Source of the DNA: Bathynomus jamesi | Taxonomy: Eukaryota; Arthropoda; Malacostraca; Isopoda; Cirolanidae | Reading direction: 5' to 3' | Length of the DNA stretch: 64,000 bases | Assembly (NCBI GenBank): GCA_023014485.1 | Contig: JAJOZX010000936.1 | Coordinates: 969,001 to 1,033,000 of the forward strand | Shown: piece by piece, positions 21,770 to 33,020 of the stretch | Layout: each line of letters begins with the position of its first letter | Numbering within the stretch: position 1 is the first letter of the stretch | Position numbers and translations under genes: made by a program | Notes under the pieces: model-generated | What the model was told of the DNA's origin: nothing | What the model saw: the letters and a program-made list of their open reading frames with translations, nothing else | The model's database searches: none

Positions 21770-24480
21770 TCATGGTTGGTCTACCTAACTGTGTTCGTAA
21801 TTGTGTATTGTGCATGTCCTCCGTGGTGGCGGAGGGGACCTACAATTTTACGTAGATTCCGAACCACAAAGCCTTAGTTTTACTACCTTAAACTATACCC
21901 AATCTATCAACATATGCATCTAATCGATTTTTAAACATGTTTATAGACGTGTTACTAATTACTTCTACCGGCAAACTATTCCACCTATTTACTATTCTAT
22001 GCGTAAAAAAGTTTTTGGCAACTGCTGTCTCGAACCTTCTACTTGTCAACTTACACCCGTTATTTCTAGTCCTATTATATTGAGATATTTCGAAAAAGCT
22101 ATCTCTATCTACGTTATCGAACCCATTCATAATTTTGAAAACCTGGATTAGATCACCTCTTAGCCTCCTTGTCTCGAGTGTAGTCAATTTTAACTCTTTA
22201 AGCCTATCCTCGTACGACTTCGACCTAAGCGACGGAATCATCTTAGTTGCTCGTTTTTGAACTCTTTCGATTTTGTCTATATCTTTTCGCATATGCGGAT
22301 TCCAAAATTGGATCGCATACTCCAAATGGGGTCAAACTAATGATTTATAAAGAGGAACAATAATATCGCGCGATTTGTACTCAAAATTCCGAGCTATAAA
22401 ACCTAGCACTTTGTTCGCTTTATTGACCGCTGTTGTACTTTGTTTCGCTACTTTAAAATCACCAGTGATTATAACTCCTAAATCTTTTTCCTGCTCTACG
22501 CTTGCTAACTCCTTCCCTGACATACTATACGCAAAATTACCGTTACGCGAACCTATATGTAAAATTTTGCACTTATCGACGTTAAATTACATTTGCCACG
22601 TGACTGACCAATCAACGATTTTATTCAGATCTTCCTGGATTTTACCTCTATCTTCGTCATTAATCGCCCTACCACCCAGCTTCGTGTCATCCGCAAACTT
22701 TGAAACTGTACTGACTAGGCCGACATCTAAATCGTTAATATATATAAGAAAAAGCAAGGGGCCCAATACAGAACCCTGAGGAACCCGCTCGCCACATTAG
22801 CCCAACACGACTCCGCTCCATCATCGACCATCCTCTATTTCCTACCTCGCAACCACTCTTCTATCCAATTTATCACTACACCCCTGATTCCATGAGCCTT
22901 AGTTTTTTCAAGGAGTCTTTTGTGCAGTACGGTGTCACGCGCTTTTTGAAAATCTAAATACACTACATCAACCGCCCGATGACTATCGTAAACTTCAACT
23001 ACGCTTTGAAAAAATTCTAAAAGATTAGTTAAGCAAGATTTGTTTCGCCTAAAACCGTGCTGCGTATTTCTAACTAAGTTATGCAATTCTAAGTGTTCGA
23101 CTATACGATCCCTAATTATTGATTCCAGTAGCTTACCTACAACAGACGTTAAACTGATTGGCCTATAATTTCCCGCCGCACCTTTATTGCCTTTCTTAAA
23201 GATAGGTGTTACATTTGCTAACTTGAAATTATCTGGTACGCACCCCTCAGAAATAGACGCATTAAAAATCTTTGTTAGCGGCACAACAATGCTATCTTTT
23301 AATTCTTTTAGTTGTATGGGATATATGGAATCCGGCCCCGGTGATTTACGCATTTTCATTTTATCAATATAGCGCATTACCTCCCCTTCACTAACCACAA
23401 TATTATCCAAAATACCATTATCAAAAGGTATTATGTCTATGAGGGATATTCGTTACATCTTCTATAGTAAAAACTGAGTAAAAAATTCGTTTAGCAAGGT
23501 AGCCATTTCCTTGTTTTCAGAAACTAGCTCTCCGTTAACATTTTCCAACGGCCCCAAGTCACTTTTTACTGGATTTCTATAGTTGACGTATTGAAAGAAT
23601 CGCTTGGAGTTTTCTTTACCGTCACGAGCAATGGAGATTTCAAATTCGCGCTTAGACATTTTTATTACACTTTTCGCTTCACGCCTTAGAGATATGTAGT
23701 TGTTTCGTAACCACAAATTGTCTTTACCGCACTTATGTAGCCTATAAGCCCTATCTCTACTCTTTATAATATCTCCTACTCTAGAAGTAAACCACAAGGG
23801 CTTGTTGTTTACTTTCACACGCTTAATTTTGTACGGTACACATTTCTCATTTGTAGTCCGAAATACTGTTTCAAACGACTCCCACATTAGTTTTGCGTTG
23901 GAGAGTCCCATTACGTTTTCCCAATTAACGTGTGACAATTTATTTCGAAATTTACAAAAGTCTGCGTGCTGGAAGTTAGGAATTTTAGTAGAGTTAGCTG
24001 GTTTCGAGTGACTTACTGAGAGGACAAACTCTACCATATTTGATCGCTATTGCTTAACGGTTCTATTACTTGAAGATCCGTGATTAGCCTATCATCCGTA
24101 GTTATTACTAAATCTAAAATACGGTCCAACCTCGTAGGTTCCCCAACCTTTTGAATAAGAAAGCTATTCTCGAGAAAATTAACTAAACGATTACCTTCCG
24201 CGTCTCCCTACATTGTATCGTAATTCACGTTGGCGCAATTAAAGTCACCCATAACTAAGGCCTGCTCACTACCTATTATTCTCTTTAGTTCACGATATAA
24301 CGCTTCGTCCGTATCAGCTGTTTGATGAGGGGGGCCTATATATAACCGCAACAAGTAGTTTGAAATCGTTCAATTTAAGTTCTGCTATAGTCAAATCTAT
24401 CGGTTCTGGAATTGTGTGCTTTACTTCTATAACGTTCGCAATATTATCTTTGATATACAACATAACTCTGCGTCTTCATT
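21770..24480 (-). mobile_element. CR1-like LINE, 5'-truncated, inserted in a mariner
   Basis: On the - strand the order is endonuclease C-part, RT, C-terminal domain and a 3' end. The 5' truncation falls within the endonuclease near 24480. The 3' end near 21770-21880 contains GTGGTTCGGAATCTACGTAA and a hairpin-like CCTCCGCCACCACGGAGG, a tail that also appears in SINE copies at 26.5 and 46.3 kb. Confidence 0.85.
21888..24480 (-). pseudogene. CR1-like endonuclease-reverse transcriptase ORF2
   Basis: Endonuclease: LLVAVIYRPPHQTADTDEAL then MGDFNCANVNYDTM near 24210, with one stop. Linker at 24037-23462: FCKFRNKLSHVNWENVMG and NKPLWFTSRVGDIIKSRDRA. RT at 23410-22835: MRKSPGPDSIYPIQLKEL, ANVTPIFKKGNKGAAGNYRP, VVYLDFQKARDTVLHKRLLE (FQKA..TV, catalytic Asp). 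Then QGSVLGPLLFLIYINDL-like and KFADDTKLGG (FADD box) near 22690-22760 in shifted frame. C-terminal: EYAIQFWNPHMRKDIDKIER and VVNRWNSLP-like end. About five breaks. The FKKG.K and RPISLTS words fit CR1. Confidence 0.88.
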
Positions 24481-24908
24481 TGAAATCCGTCGCTTACAGT
24501 GATCGTCCCAGTCCTTGGAGAAAAAAAATGTCCTTGAAGGAAAAGAAGGCTCGAATAACGGCTGAATGTTCGAAGGCTGTCACTCGGAAGAAGAATTGAA
24601 AAGTGTATCGAAATTAATGGGTCTCAGTTTGAGCATTTATTATTTATGAATAAACCAACTTCTGCGCCACCCTGTACAATTATTTATTGCACCAAACATA
24701 TTTTTTTTATTATTTCAGGAATTCTACAACGAATTCATCTTGCATTCGCATTAACGTCGTCGTTGTAAGTAACCGATGATCATCATTATTAATTATTATT
24801 AATCAATAAAGCAAAGAAAAATCATGTATGTCGTAATAATACACAAATTTTAATAATGCTTATTTTGTATATGCACAGTTACAGTTATCTACACCAAGAA
24901 GCAATGTA

Positions 24909-25275
24909 CAGGGTGTCCCATAAGTCCGGTCTCATAGGATAATTTATTTTAAATTAAATTTACAAGAGTAATACATTAGAACTAACGCAACTGTTCATAT
25001 TGATATCTTGTTTTGGGACCTTTTTTTTGTTGCAGGTAGAATAACACACAATGGCTAATATTGAAGTGAGTTACACTCGGGAAAAGGCCTCCGCTTTTTT
25101 TTCACGAGTGTAACTCATTTCCATATTAGTCATTGCGTGTTATTCTACCTGCAACAAAAAAAAAGTCCCAAAACAAGACATCAATTTGAACAGTTGTTTT
25201 AGTTCTACTGTATTACTTTTGTAAATTTAATTTTAAATAAATTATCCTATGAGACCGGACTTATGAGACACCCTG
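24909..25275. mobile_element. Palindromic mariner-derived MITE (TACAGGGTG family), copy a
   Basis: The ends CAGGGTGTCCCATAAGTCCG at 24909 and the inverted copy ending GGGACTT-like ACACCCTG at 25275 are flanked by TA. The long arms are inverted over most of the length (TTTACAAGAGTAATACATTA against its mirror), with a short centre near 25085. The first 25 bases match the ends of the DD41D element at 57010-58224, which could have mobilised it. Confidence 0.88.
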
Positions 25276-25279
25276 TATA

Positions 25280-25679
25280 CAGAGGCGGATTAAGACACCT
25301 CGGGGCCCCGGGGCAATGAAGAATATGGGGGCTCTTTTCTTATAGCTTTTTATTAAGAATACATGTACATGTACAGTACATCGTACATTTACACGAATTA
25401 TATTAACAGTGCTCAGGTTAATTGAGAAACAAACTTATAAGAACCTTAACACAGTGTATTTTGCCAAAACCAAACAGTATTAAACAAACTTTATTTTAGG
25501 TCCTTTAAAACATAAAATAAAACTGGGAATTTGTCAGTTTGTGTACTCTCTCATATTTAATCAAAGAAGCTTGCAAAATCTCGAATTATATCATCGAAAC
25601 TCAGTTGATTGGGGGGACCCCCTCAAGCATGGGAGCCTGAGACTTCATCCTCAATAGCCTCAGTGATAATCCGCCACTG
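25280..25679. mobile_element. hAT-type MITE
   Basis: Ends CAGAGGCGGATTA and TAATCCGCCACTG are inverted. The flanking 8-mers CCTGTATA (25272-25279) and ACTGTATA (25680-25687) differ by one base, the 8-bp target duplication of hAT elements. It landed at the very tip of the MITE at 24909-25275. No ORF. Confidence 0.8.
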
Positions 25680-25699
25680 ACTGTATACATTTTGGATAT

Positions 25700-26520
25700 A
25701 GAAAAAATTCATTTAATGTAGTTTTACTATGTTTTATTCGCGAATAAACTATTGGTTATAATATGTTCAGATTTAACTCAGTTCTTCAAAACGTTTGGGT
25801 GGATTTCTTTACCGTTTTTAAGGATTTTTTTTTAATCAAAGCACGTTTTATTAACTTTAATACTATTAAATTGAAAGCCAAAGGTAGCGTGTTCAAAGCT
25901 TACAGCTCAATTTTTATCAATAAAGAGACGCGTTTTTTCACCATTTATGATGATTCACACACACGAGCTCACTCGCTGCTAACAGCACAATGCATGATGG
26001 AATTGAGTTACATACAGTAGGATTGCAAATACAATCTCATTGCAACATTGCAACACGCAAACTCACGCTTCACCATATCAACAAATTCAAAATTTTAAAT
26101 TTTATCTTTATTTTTGTTTAGTTGCATTATTTACCTTCATTTTTATTATTTTATTTTCATTAGTTAAATTATATTAATTATTACTCGTTTTGTTCCATTT
26201 CCTCAGTCGATTTCAAAGAAGAATATGTTATTTAAGTTATCCCCGCTTTATCGCAACGAGTCATACGGTATGAGACGGTATGACTATCATCAGTTAAGTA
26301 ATATAGCATTCTGCCACTCAAGAATTATCATTATCTTGTGTTCAAAAAACAGATAAGGGAAATTCGTTGTTTAAATGTATTATAAAAAATATTCGTTCAC
26401 AAATGTGGGTCATATGCAACTAAGTGAGGTAATTGATGATGATGATTACATATACGCATTGCAAATTTATGTTCATCCGTTGTTATTATAGTATGACGCT
26501 TTGCAATGGTGATAATAATG
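25700..26520. other. AT-rich stretch, no gene recognised
   Basis: An open frame at 25763-26020 (+) shows no domain or IR-like motif. Nothing else is supported. Confidence 0.5.
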
Positions 26521-26544
26521 ATGATTGGGCTTGTTTAACCTCCT

Positions 26545-26970
26545 TCTCAACACCTAAGGTCATATGACGGAGGAGATCTCCAGCTTTACGTGAGATCCGA
26601 ACCACGGGTCGCTACATAGTTTGGACGCAGCGGACGGTCTCCCATCCAACTACTATCCGACTCAATGTCGCTTAACTTCGCTGATCAACGGGAAGCGGTG
26701 TTACGACATTGGCTACGACGTAACCTCTACCACGGGATATACCCCTCTCTCCCGGGTATGCCTGGCTATGCGAGATAGAGAGCTCAAGCCGCCAACTCTC
26801 TTCTACATCAGGCCAATTATAGAGATGAGGTCATCAACTTCACCTCCGTGTGAAGAAAGATCAACACACGGAATATCGACAAAGTTACAACGTCTGAAAC
26901 AAAAGTGCCCCAGCAGGATTCGAACCCAGAACCTTTTGAGTAGGAGTTGCTGCCATTAAGTCGAGTACGG
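26545..26970 (-). repeat. tRNA-derived SINE family A, copy 1
   Basis: On the - strand a B box, GGTTCTGGGTTCGAATCCTG, lies near 26940-26920. The body includes TTCACACGGAGGTGAAGTTG, and the 3' part has GTGGTTCGGATCTCACGTAA then CTCCTCCGTCATATGACC. Related pieces lie at 46305-46640 and 47955-48100. The 3' part resembles the tail of the CR1 LINE at 21.8 kb. Confidence 0.65.
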
Positions 26971-27057
26971 GAAGATTAGCACGTAAATTGCATCTGGACG
27001 CGAAAGCATAGTGCGCTTCCTGGCTAGTTTAAATACATGACAGGTTATATTAACTTA

Positions 27058-27250
27058 TATCTTGTCGTAGTTTGCTGGTAGCGCTCGCGGTTCCTGCTTA
27101 AGAAGTTCTGGGTTTTGATTCTGGTGGGGGCAATTTTGTTCACACAAAAAAAGAACACGCGTGCTCGTCCGTATTATTCCATATGTAATCAAAGAATGAC
27201 AGAAGACAAACAGAAAGTGAAAATGTAACTTTTCTCTGCCCCTCATTCTG
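27058..27250 (+). repeat. tRNA-like SINE head, inverted relative to copy 1
   Basis: TAGTTTGCTGGTAGCGC resembles an A box, and GTTCTGGGTTTTGATTCTGG is a decayed B box matching that of the 26.5-kb SINE. The shared downstream word is GGGGCAATTTTGTT. Confidence 0.5.
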
Positions 27251-27592
27251 GTCATTCATTCTATTCTGTTTTTGTTAAGTATAGATGGAAACTGATGGAT
27301 TCCTAAGATGTAATAAACTCTTTCTTCAGAAGAGAACGTAATAAAATAAATAAATAAAAGTAAGGATAGCTTTATATATTCTTCTGGTTGCCACAGCAAC
27401 CATCATGGCACGATAAACGTGAAAATATGATATTTCAGTGCAGCGTTAAAAGTTTAATTGTTTGGCAGCATCGCAATGTGGCAAAGATCCTTTATAACGT
27501 TGCAGGTTCTAAAATAGGAGGGGGTCATTGAAGAACATGTCATTACAATTCAACTTTCTTCTCTCTCAAGCCAAATATACTACAGGGTGAGC

Positions 27593-27685
27593 AAAAAGTC
27601 CCTATGCACCTGCAAGAAGTGTAGTGAACTTGTACCTACACTGTGTTGGAAGTGGAAGGTGCACAGGGGCTTTTCGCTCACCCTG
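27593..27685. mobile_element. Short palindromic MITE (TACAGGGTG family), copy b
   Basis: CAGGGTGAGCAAAAAGTCCC and the inverted ...GGGGCTTTTCGCTCACCCTG face each other across about 50 bp and are flanked by TA. No ORF. Confidence 0.8.
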
Positions 27686-27835
27686 TACTAGTATTAAATA
27701 GTGATCTAGACAAAACCTAAGGTCTATAAATCTCCTATTGACGTTCGGTTGGTTTCTCTCCTTCTGATCATTTTATTAAGGGAAAGGGAGAGGCTTCCTT
27801 TTTGAGATGGAGATTTGAGTGTCTTTCTTTCGCAG

Positions 27836-30800
27836 TTGCCTCCACTGCTGACTAAAGGGACCGCATACTCTGGCGTATTAATGAAAATTCTAGAATTATT
27901 TCTAGAAAAGCATAATTTCTGGTAAGCAAATAAATGTGTCTATACCCAATGATAATAAATGATTAAAAGAATTATAAAAATAATGGATTTTATGAGGCAA
28001 TGAAAGAGCTAACTTCCATGGCCATTTTATCCTAGGAAACTGCTAACTTTACTGACAGAACACAATAATATTTACTCGCTTCTCACTGTTTATAATATGC
28101 AGCTAGCAAAAGCAAACTGTAATAATCCATGTAAAATTATCTTTTTAGTAAAGTTACCACTTCTCTGAGGTAAAATGTACGTGGAATTTATCTAATCCAT
28201 TTGTTATAATATACTGTAGAATAGAGTAGCTTTTAATTTCTTTTATCAAAAAGAAAAAAAAACATTTAAAGTCATTTCAAGAGAAGCTATAAACAATGGT
28301 TTTCATTTAATTTTTTAGTCACGAATGGGTTCCCTCCAGACCTTCTTCCAAAACCATGATCGACCTTGTCTTTAGAAAGGTAAACAAAATCTCTTTTTAT
28401 CATCTTTTAATGTACTCATTTTTTTATTTACTGGAGCATACCCAGAACTACAACGAATTGGGAATGAGTTGTCCCAACTCATTCCTGAGAAACGGGCATG
28501 AACTGGATCTTCCAAATTTCTTTGACTCGATTCACTCGCTGTTTTCTCTGAAATGCCGGGGTATTGTTGTTACCAGTTGGGGATCAGTATCTGCCCTTGG
28601 AAAATTCCAGAAGAAATTAACGTAGACTGAGTGTCCGTAGTTGAAGTAACAGTAATATTGATCTTATTAAAAATTAAGTATTTCAAGGGTCCATATCCAG
28701 TTTCAGAGATATTTTTTAGACCAACAAACAATTCTTTTAAGGTGGTCATTTGTCCACCAATATAATCAGTACTTTTAAATGTAACCAAATAGGATGTTGG
28801 TTGTTAATTATTTTACCTTAACGTTAAATAGAATATGATCGACATAATGGCCTAACGTAGTTAAGATGAAAGAAAATAGAAGCTGTCAAATCATTTAGTT
28901 AATCCTTTACCGCCGGATTTCTTTGTAGGGTTAAATTATGAATATGTGTATTTGAAACGTTACCATTTCGTCCCTTTCGGCTGTAAATGGTTAAGTGAGG
29001 CTCCATTTAAGAGTACAAATCAAATCCAGTACTAACGAAATTAGCGAGAAGGAAGAAATTTTTCCAACGGGATCTATTTTTTTTTTTTTCATCAGGAGGC
29101 CGATCTAAGTCTGGGTCCTCTCGGTTATTCGAACGAGCGAATGGCCAAAGTAGACTTCGGCGAGCCTTACCTTTACACCGATTACAACATTCTTTATCCT
29201 CGTCCGAAGATGGAGGCTGACATACTTGGATTTGTGAAGCCTTTCTCGTACACTGTGAGTAACCCTCAATCTCTCACTGAAATTCACCCCAGTAATCTTC
29301 TGTCAGGTATGAAACGCCGTTAGACGGACCAACCAACCAACCAGCCATTTGAGAAATAAAAAAGCAAATACAATACGAGTTTCGGTCAGAAGTTCCTCCG
29401 GGAGACATATCCTTTATGTCTGCTCCCTGGAGTTGGGTGAAAGACCTTTCGAACGCCACTCCATATAAGAGAGTGAAAAATTGAGAAAGTAAAAAATTGA
29501 ATATAAAAATAAAAGGACTCAATTTATTCCCTCCAATGAAAGATTCTTAATTTTAAAACGCCATTTTTAAATAGTATATTTGAACTCTGTTCCTGTTGGT
29601 TTATGCACTCGTTTCTGTTGTTGTCAGTCAAGTTTATTAAATGCAATAAAAGACAGACTCCAGAACATCGAGTACAAATTAAAAATATGACATTACGCCT
29701 TTCTCTCTCAAAGGTTTGGGCGATGATTATCATGAGTATGGTGGTTACAACGCTTTTTTCGTGGTGCTTCATTCGCAAGCCAAGCCAGAAAAAGTAAGAA
29801 ACGTTTTTTTTAAACATATTAAGCCAAAGTTTGTTAACTTCTGATAACAATATTGCCAATCTAATACTATTTTATCCTCGATAACGTAACGAATTTAGTC
29901 GTTGACAAAGGAATTAACTACTTTTTAACATGCGACCGTTCTGTACAACTGCTTTGAACGCCCTTCAATATGGATCGATGGAAATTGCATTATTTTTTCC
30001 AGTTGACTTTTGATTTCCAGTGTAGTTTTCACCATTTTCGTTAATATATATATATATATCAACGTAAAGAACGACGCTTGTATAGGAGAATATTCCGCGC
30101 AAGATGAGAGCGAGAGAACGAAACAAATGAAAAAATGAGGTAACCACCCGGGAATCGAACCCGGGATTTTCCGATTGCCGGTCAGATATGATAACCATTA
30201 CACCACGGGCCTCACTCAATCAAATGCCGTAATTCCTCTACATACGCGCATTAACCAATGCCCCAAGGGGGCACCTCCAGCATGCCGTACATTATATACA
30301 TTTAAACTGCAAACACGCAGTATAATTAACGTAAAGAACGACGCTTGTATAGGAGAATATTCCGCGCAAGATGAGAGCGAGAGAACGAAACAAATGAAAA
30401 AATGAGGTAACCACCCGGGAATCGAACCGGGGATCTTCCGATTGCCGGTCATTTTTTCATTTGTTTCGTTCTCTCGCTCTCATCTTGCGCGGAATATTCT
30501 CCTATACAAGCGTCGTTCGTTACGTTAATTATACTGCGTGTTTGCAGTTTAAATGTATATACTGTACGGCATGCAGGAGGTGCCCCCTTGGGGCATTGGT
30601 TTCTGCGCGTATGTAGAGGAATTACGGCATTTGATTGAGTGAGGCCCGTGGTGTAATGGTTATCATATCTGACCGGCAATCGGAAGATCCCGGGTTCGAT
30701 TCCCGGTGGTTACCTCATTTTTTCATTTGTTTCGTTCTCTCGCTCTCATCTTGCGCGGAATATTCTCCTATACAAGCGTCGTTCTTTACGTTAATTATAC

Positions 30801-31076
30801 TGCGTGTTTGCAGTTTAAATGTATATATGTACGGCATGCGGAAGGTGCCCCCTTGGGGCATTGGTTTCTGCGCGTATGTAGAGGAATTACGGCATTTGAT
30901 TGAGTGAGGCCCGTGGTGTAATGGTTATCATATCTGACCGGCAATCGGAAGATCCCGGGTTCGATTCCCGGGTGGTTACCTCATTTTTTCATTTGTTTCG
31001 TTCTCTCGCTCTCATCTTGCGCGGAATATTCTCCTATACAAGCGTCGTTCTTTACGTTAATTATACTGCGTGTTTG

Positions 31077-31130
<54 letters not shown>

Positions 31131-32988
31131 CGAAGTAGTATCGGATTTAAACTATAAAATACTTTCGTTCTTCTGATTGGCCGGAAGACTTTGGAAGAGA
31201 CGACACATAGTTTCTGGAAAGACAATTCATAATTTCTAGCCTAGTATTTGAACAAATATTGCTGAGAAAAGTACGGGCCTCGCCTCTCAAGGTCGGTTTT
31301 AGCGGGGGAAAGTGGGGCATTTGCCCGGCCCTCGCGTTCAAATATGGATCTCATAATGAGACTCATTTTGAAATAGGTCTTCACAAAATGAAACCCTCAC
31401 TTTGTTAAGACTCTTTTCCCCCATGTTAATGCAACAAAAGTCTTTCACACAGTTCACAACAACGATCTTGTCGAACCGTTCCCAAATACCACCATTGCAT
31501 TACAGTACACCCGTTTCTAACGCTCTCTATATAGAACTTCAGCCTCTATAGATCATCTTTAAAATTGTCAATTATAAAGAACAAGTACAGGTTGAACATG
31601 TTGCAAGGAAGGTTGAACTTTTTGTCACTGATGTCAATCGAACAAGCTCTGCTAAAGAAAATTTCCCTCGAACAAATTTTATGACTGATTTTGCCTCTAA
31701 GAAGGGCAGAAATAAGGCATTTTGATTGTATTCGTGATGTACAGTTTTGTATTTGTTTGTACAATTGTTTATTCATGTCTTTAAGTGGGAGTAAGGGCCT
31801 CCATCTTTGATTTGTGTGGGGATTAGAAAGGTTAAAAGCGGTCCTCTTACCTTTGTAGGCGGAGATTACTGCATGGGAAAGTGACAAAGATATTCTGATA
31901 TCAATCTGTTAATATTCTATAAGGATGTATAAGCGATGATCAAGTACTGTAGAAGGTTAAAATAACCATTTTAGTAAAAACGTGCTGCATATATCCTCAT
32001 ACCCATCATTACTCTTTCTTCTCCCTAATTAAGTGACGAAAAAGAAGAAGAAGAAGAGAGAAACAACATTACTACGGGCTACTTCCTCTTCAGTTACACC
32101 GTCTTTCTCAATCAGGGTAAGTTAGGTCTCATTTTACGTTGAAATTCTTGTTTGATATAACTCTGGCTCTTCGTTCATAATGACTTTCTAACAAAGAAGC
32201 AGTCAAAAAGTCATACATTCAGTTTAAAGTTTTTATATTTATAATAAATATCATCACAACACTAAATAAAATGAATCTTTCACCAGTACAAAAAGGAGGT
32301 AAAAATAGATTTTTTGCTTTCGCTGACTTGCTGTTTCATGAAATTTAAAAAAATGGATTTACGTAATTATTGAAATCCACTTTTGTTCCACAGTTTTCCT
32401 AAATATCCCTTCAAGGTACAGTTCAAGGATGTTTGCTGTCACTTGGATAGTGTTCACGATAGTAGTTGGGATTTCCTACAAGTCAAATCTGAAGGCACTT
32501 CTCATTATCCCAAAGGTAAAGAAAAGTGTTTGCTTGCTGACAAAAGTGATACTGAATCAATCTGATTTCAGAAGCCAAAATACGAGTATATGCGATTACT
32601 TAAACTCCTTTTTGCGATGATACGGGGGTTGAGTATTTCTTTTTATGCTATGCCACTCGGTATAACGCCTTGTTATCAGTTAATGTTTTGAAAAATTAAA
32701 TGAATCTATAGACCAGTGGCCCCCAACCTTTTTCTGGCGATGAGTCACTTTAAAAATTCAACATATGTTGCGAGTCATATCGTTATTTTGAAATATCGGT
32801 GACTATCCTTATTAAATCGGTGACTATCCTTATTAAAGGCTTACCTTTAATAAGGAACTTCGCACTGCATACTATCTGCCAACTTCTGAAAGTACAAATC
32901 ATCGCAATTCTCATGCAGTAGCCGAGATGATTTCGGAGCAAAATTACGATTTCATTCAAGTATTTTATACTTATTTATTTATTTATTA

Positions 32989-33020
<32 letters not shown>

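Larger units (their letters stand above)
21602..24683 (+). mobile_element. Mariner-type element split by a CR1 LINE
   Basis: The left end GTACAGGGTGACCCAAAAGT at 21602 and the right end GCGCCACCCTGTACA near 24683 are inverted mariner-type termini. The C-terminus of a transposase, RIEKCIEINGSQFEHLL, is readable at about 24590-24645 on the + strand. The inner part is replaced by the CR1 element on the - strand (21770-24480). Pairing of the two ends is inferred. Confidence 0.6.
30060..31082. repeat. Inverted array of a 265-bp unit carrying a tRNA-like block, in IR intron 4
   Basis: Two units on the right (+) start at 30641 and 30906, exactly 265 bp apart, each with a tRNA-like block and a body that includes TTGCGCGGAATATTCTCC. 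The left part (30060-30450) is the same unit on the - strand. The arms 30214-30403 and 30451-30640 are mirror copies of 190 bp, separated by 47 bp of truncated tRNA-like sequence at 30404-30450. The array is bordered by TA runs. Transcribed in the intron it could fold into a long hairpin. Confidence 0.88.

Noticed and set aside
25763..26020. Upstream exon of the ionotropic receptor
   Set aside because: No signal peptide or S1 motif; composition like the AT-rich surroundings.
30138..30982. Working tRNA genes
   Set aside because: A and B boxes are good, but position 33 is not U and the acceptor strands do not pair.
31260..31540. hAT-type element near GGTCGGTTTTAGCGGGGG
   Set aside because: Only one possible end; no inverted partner or target duplication was found.
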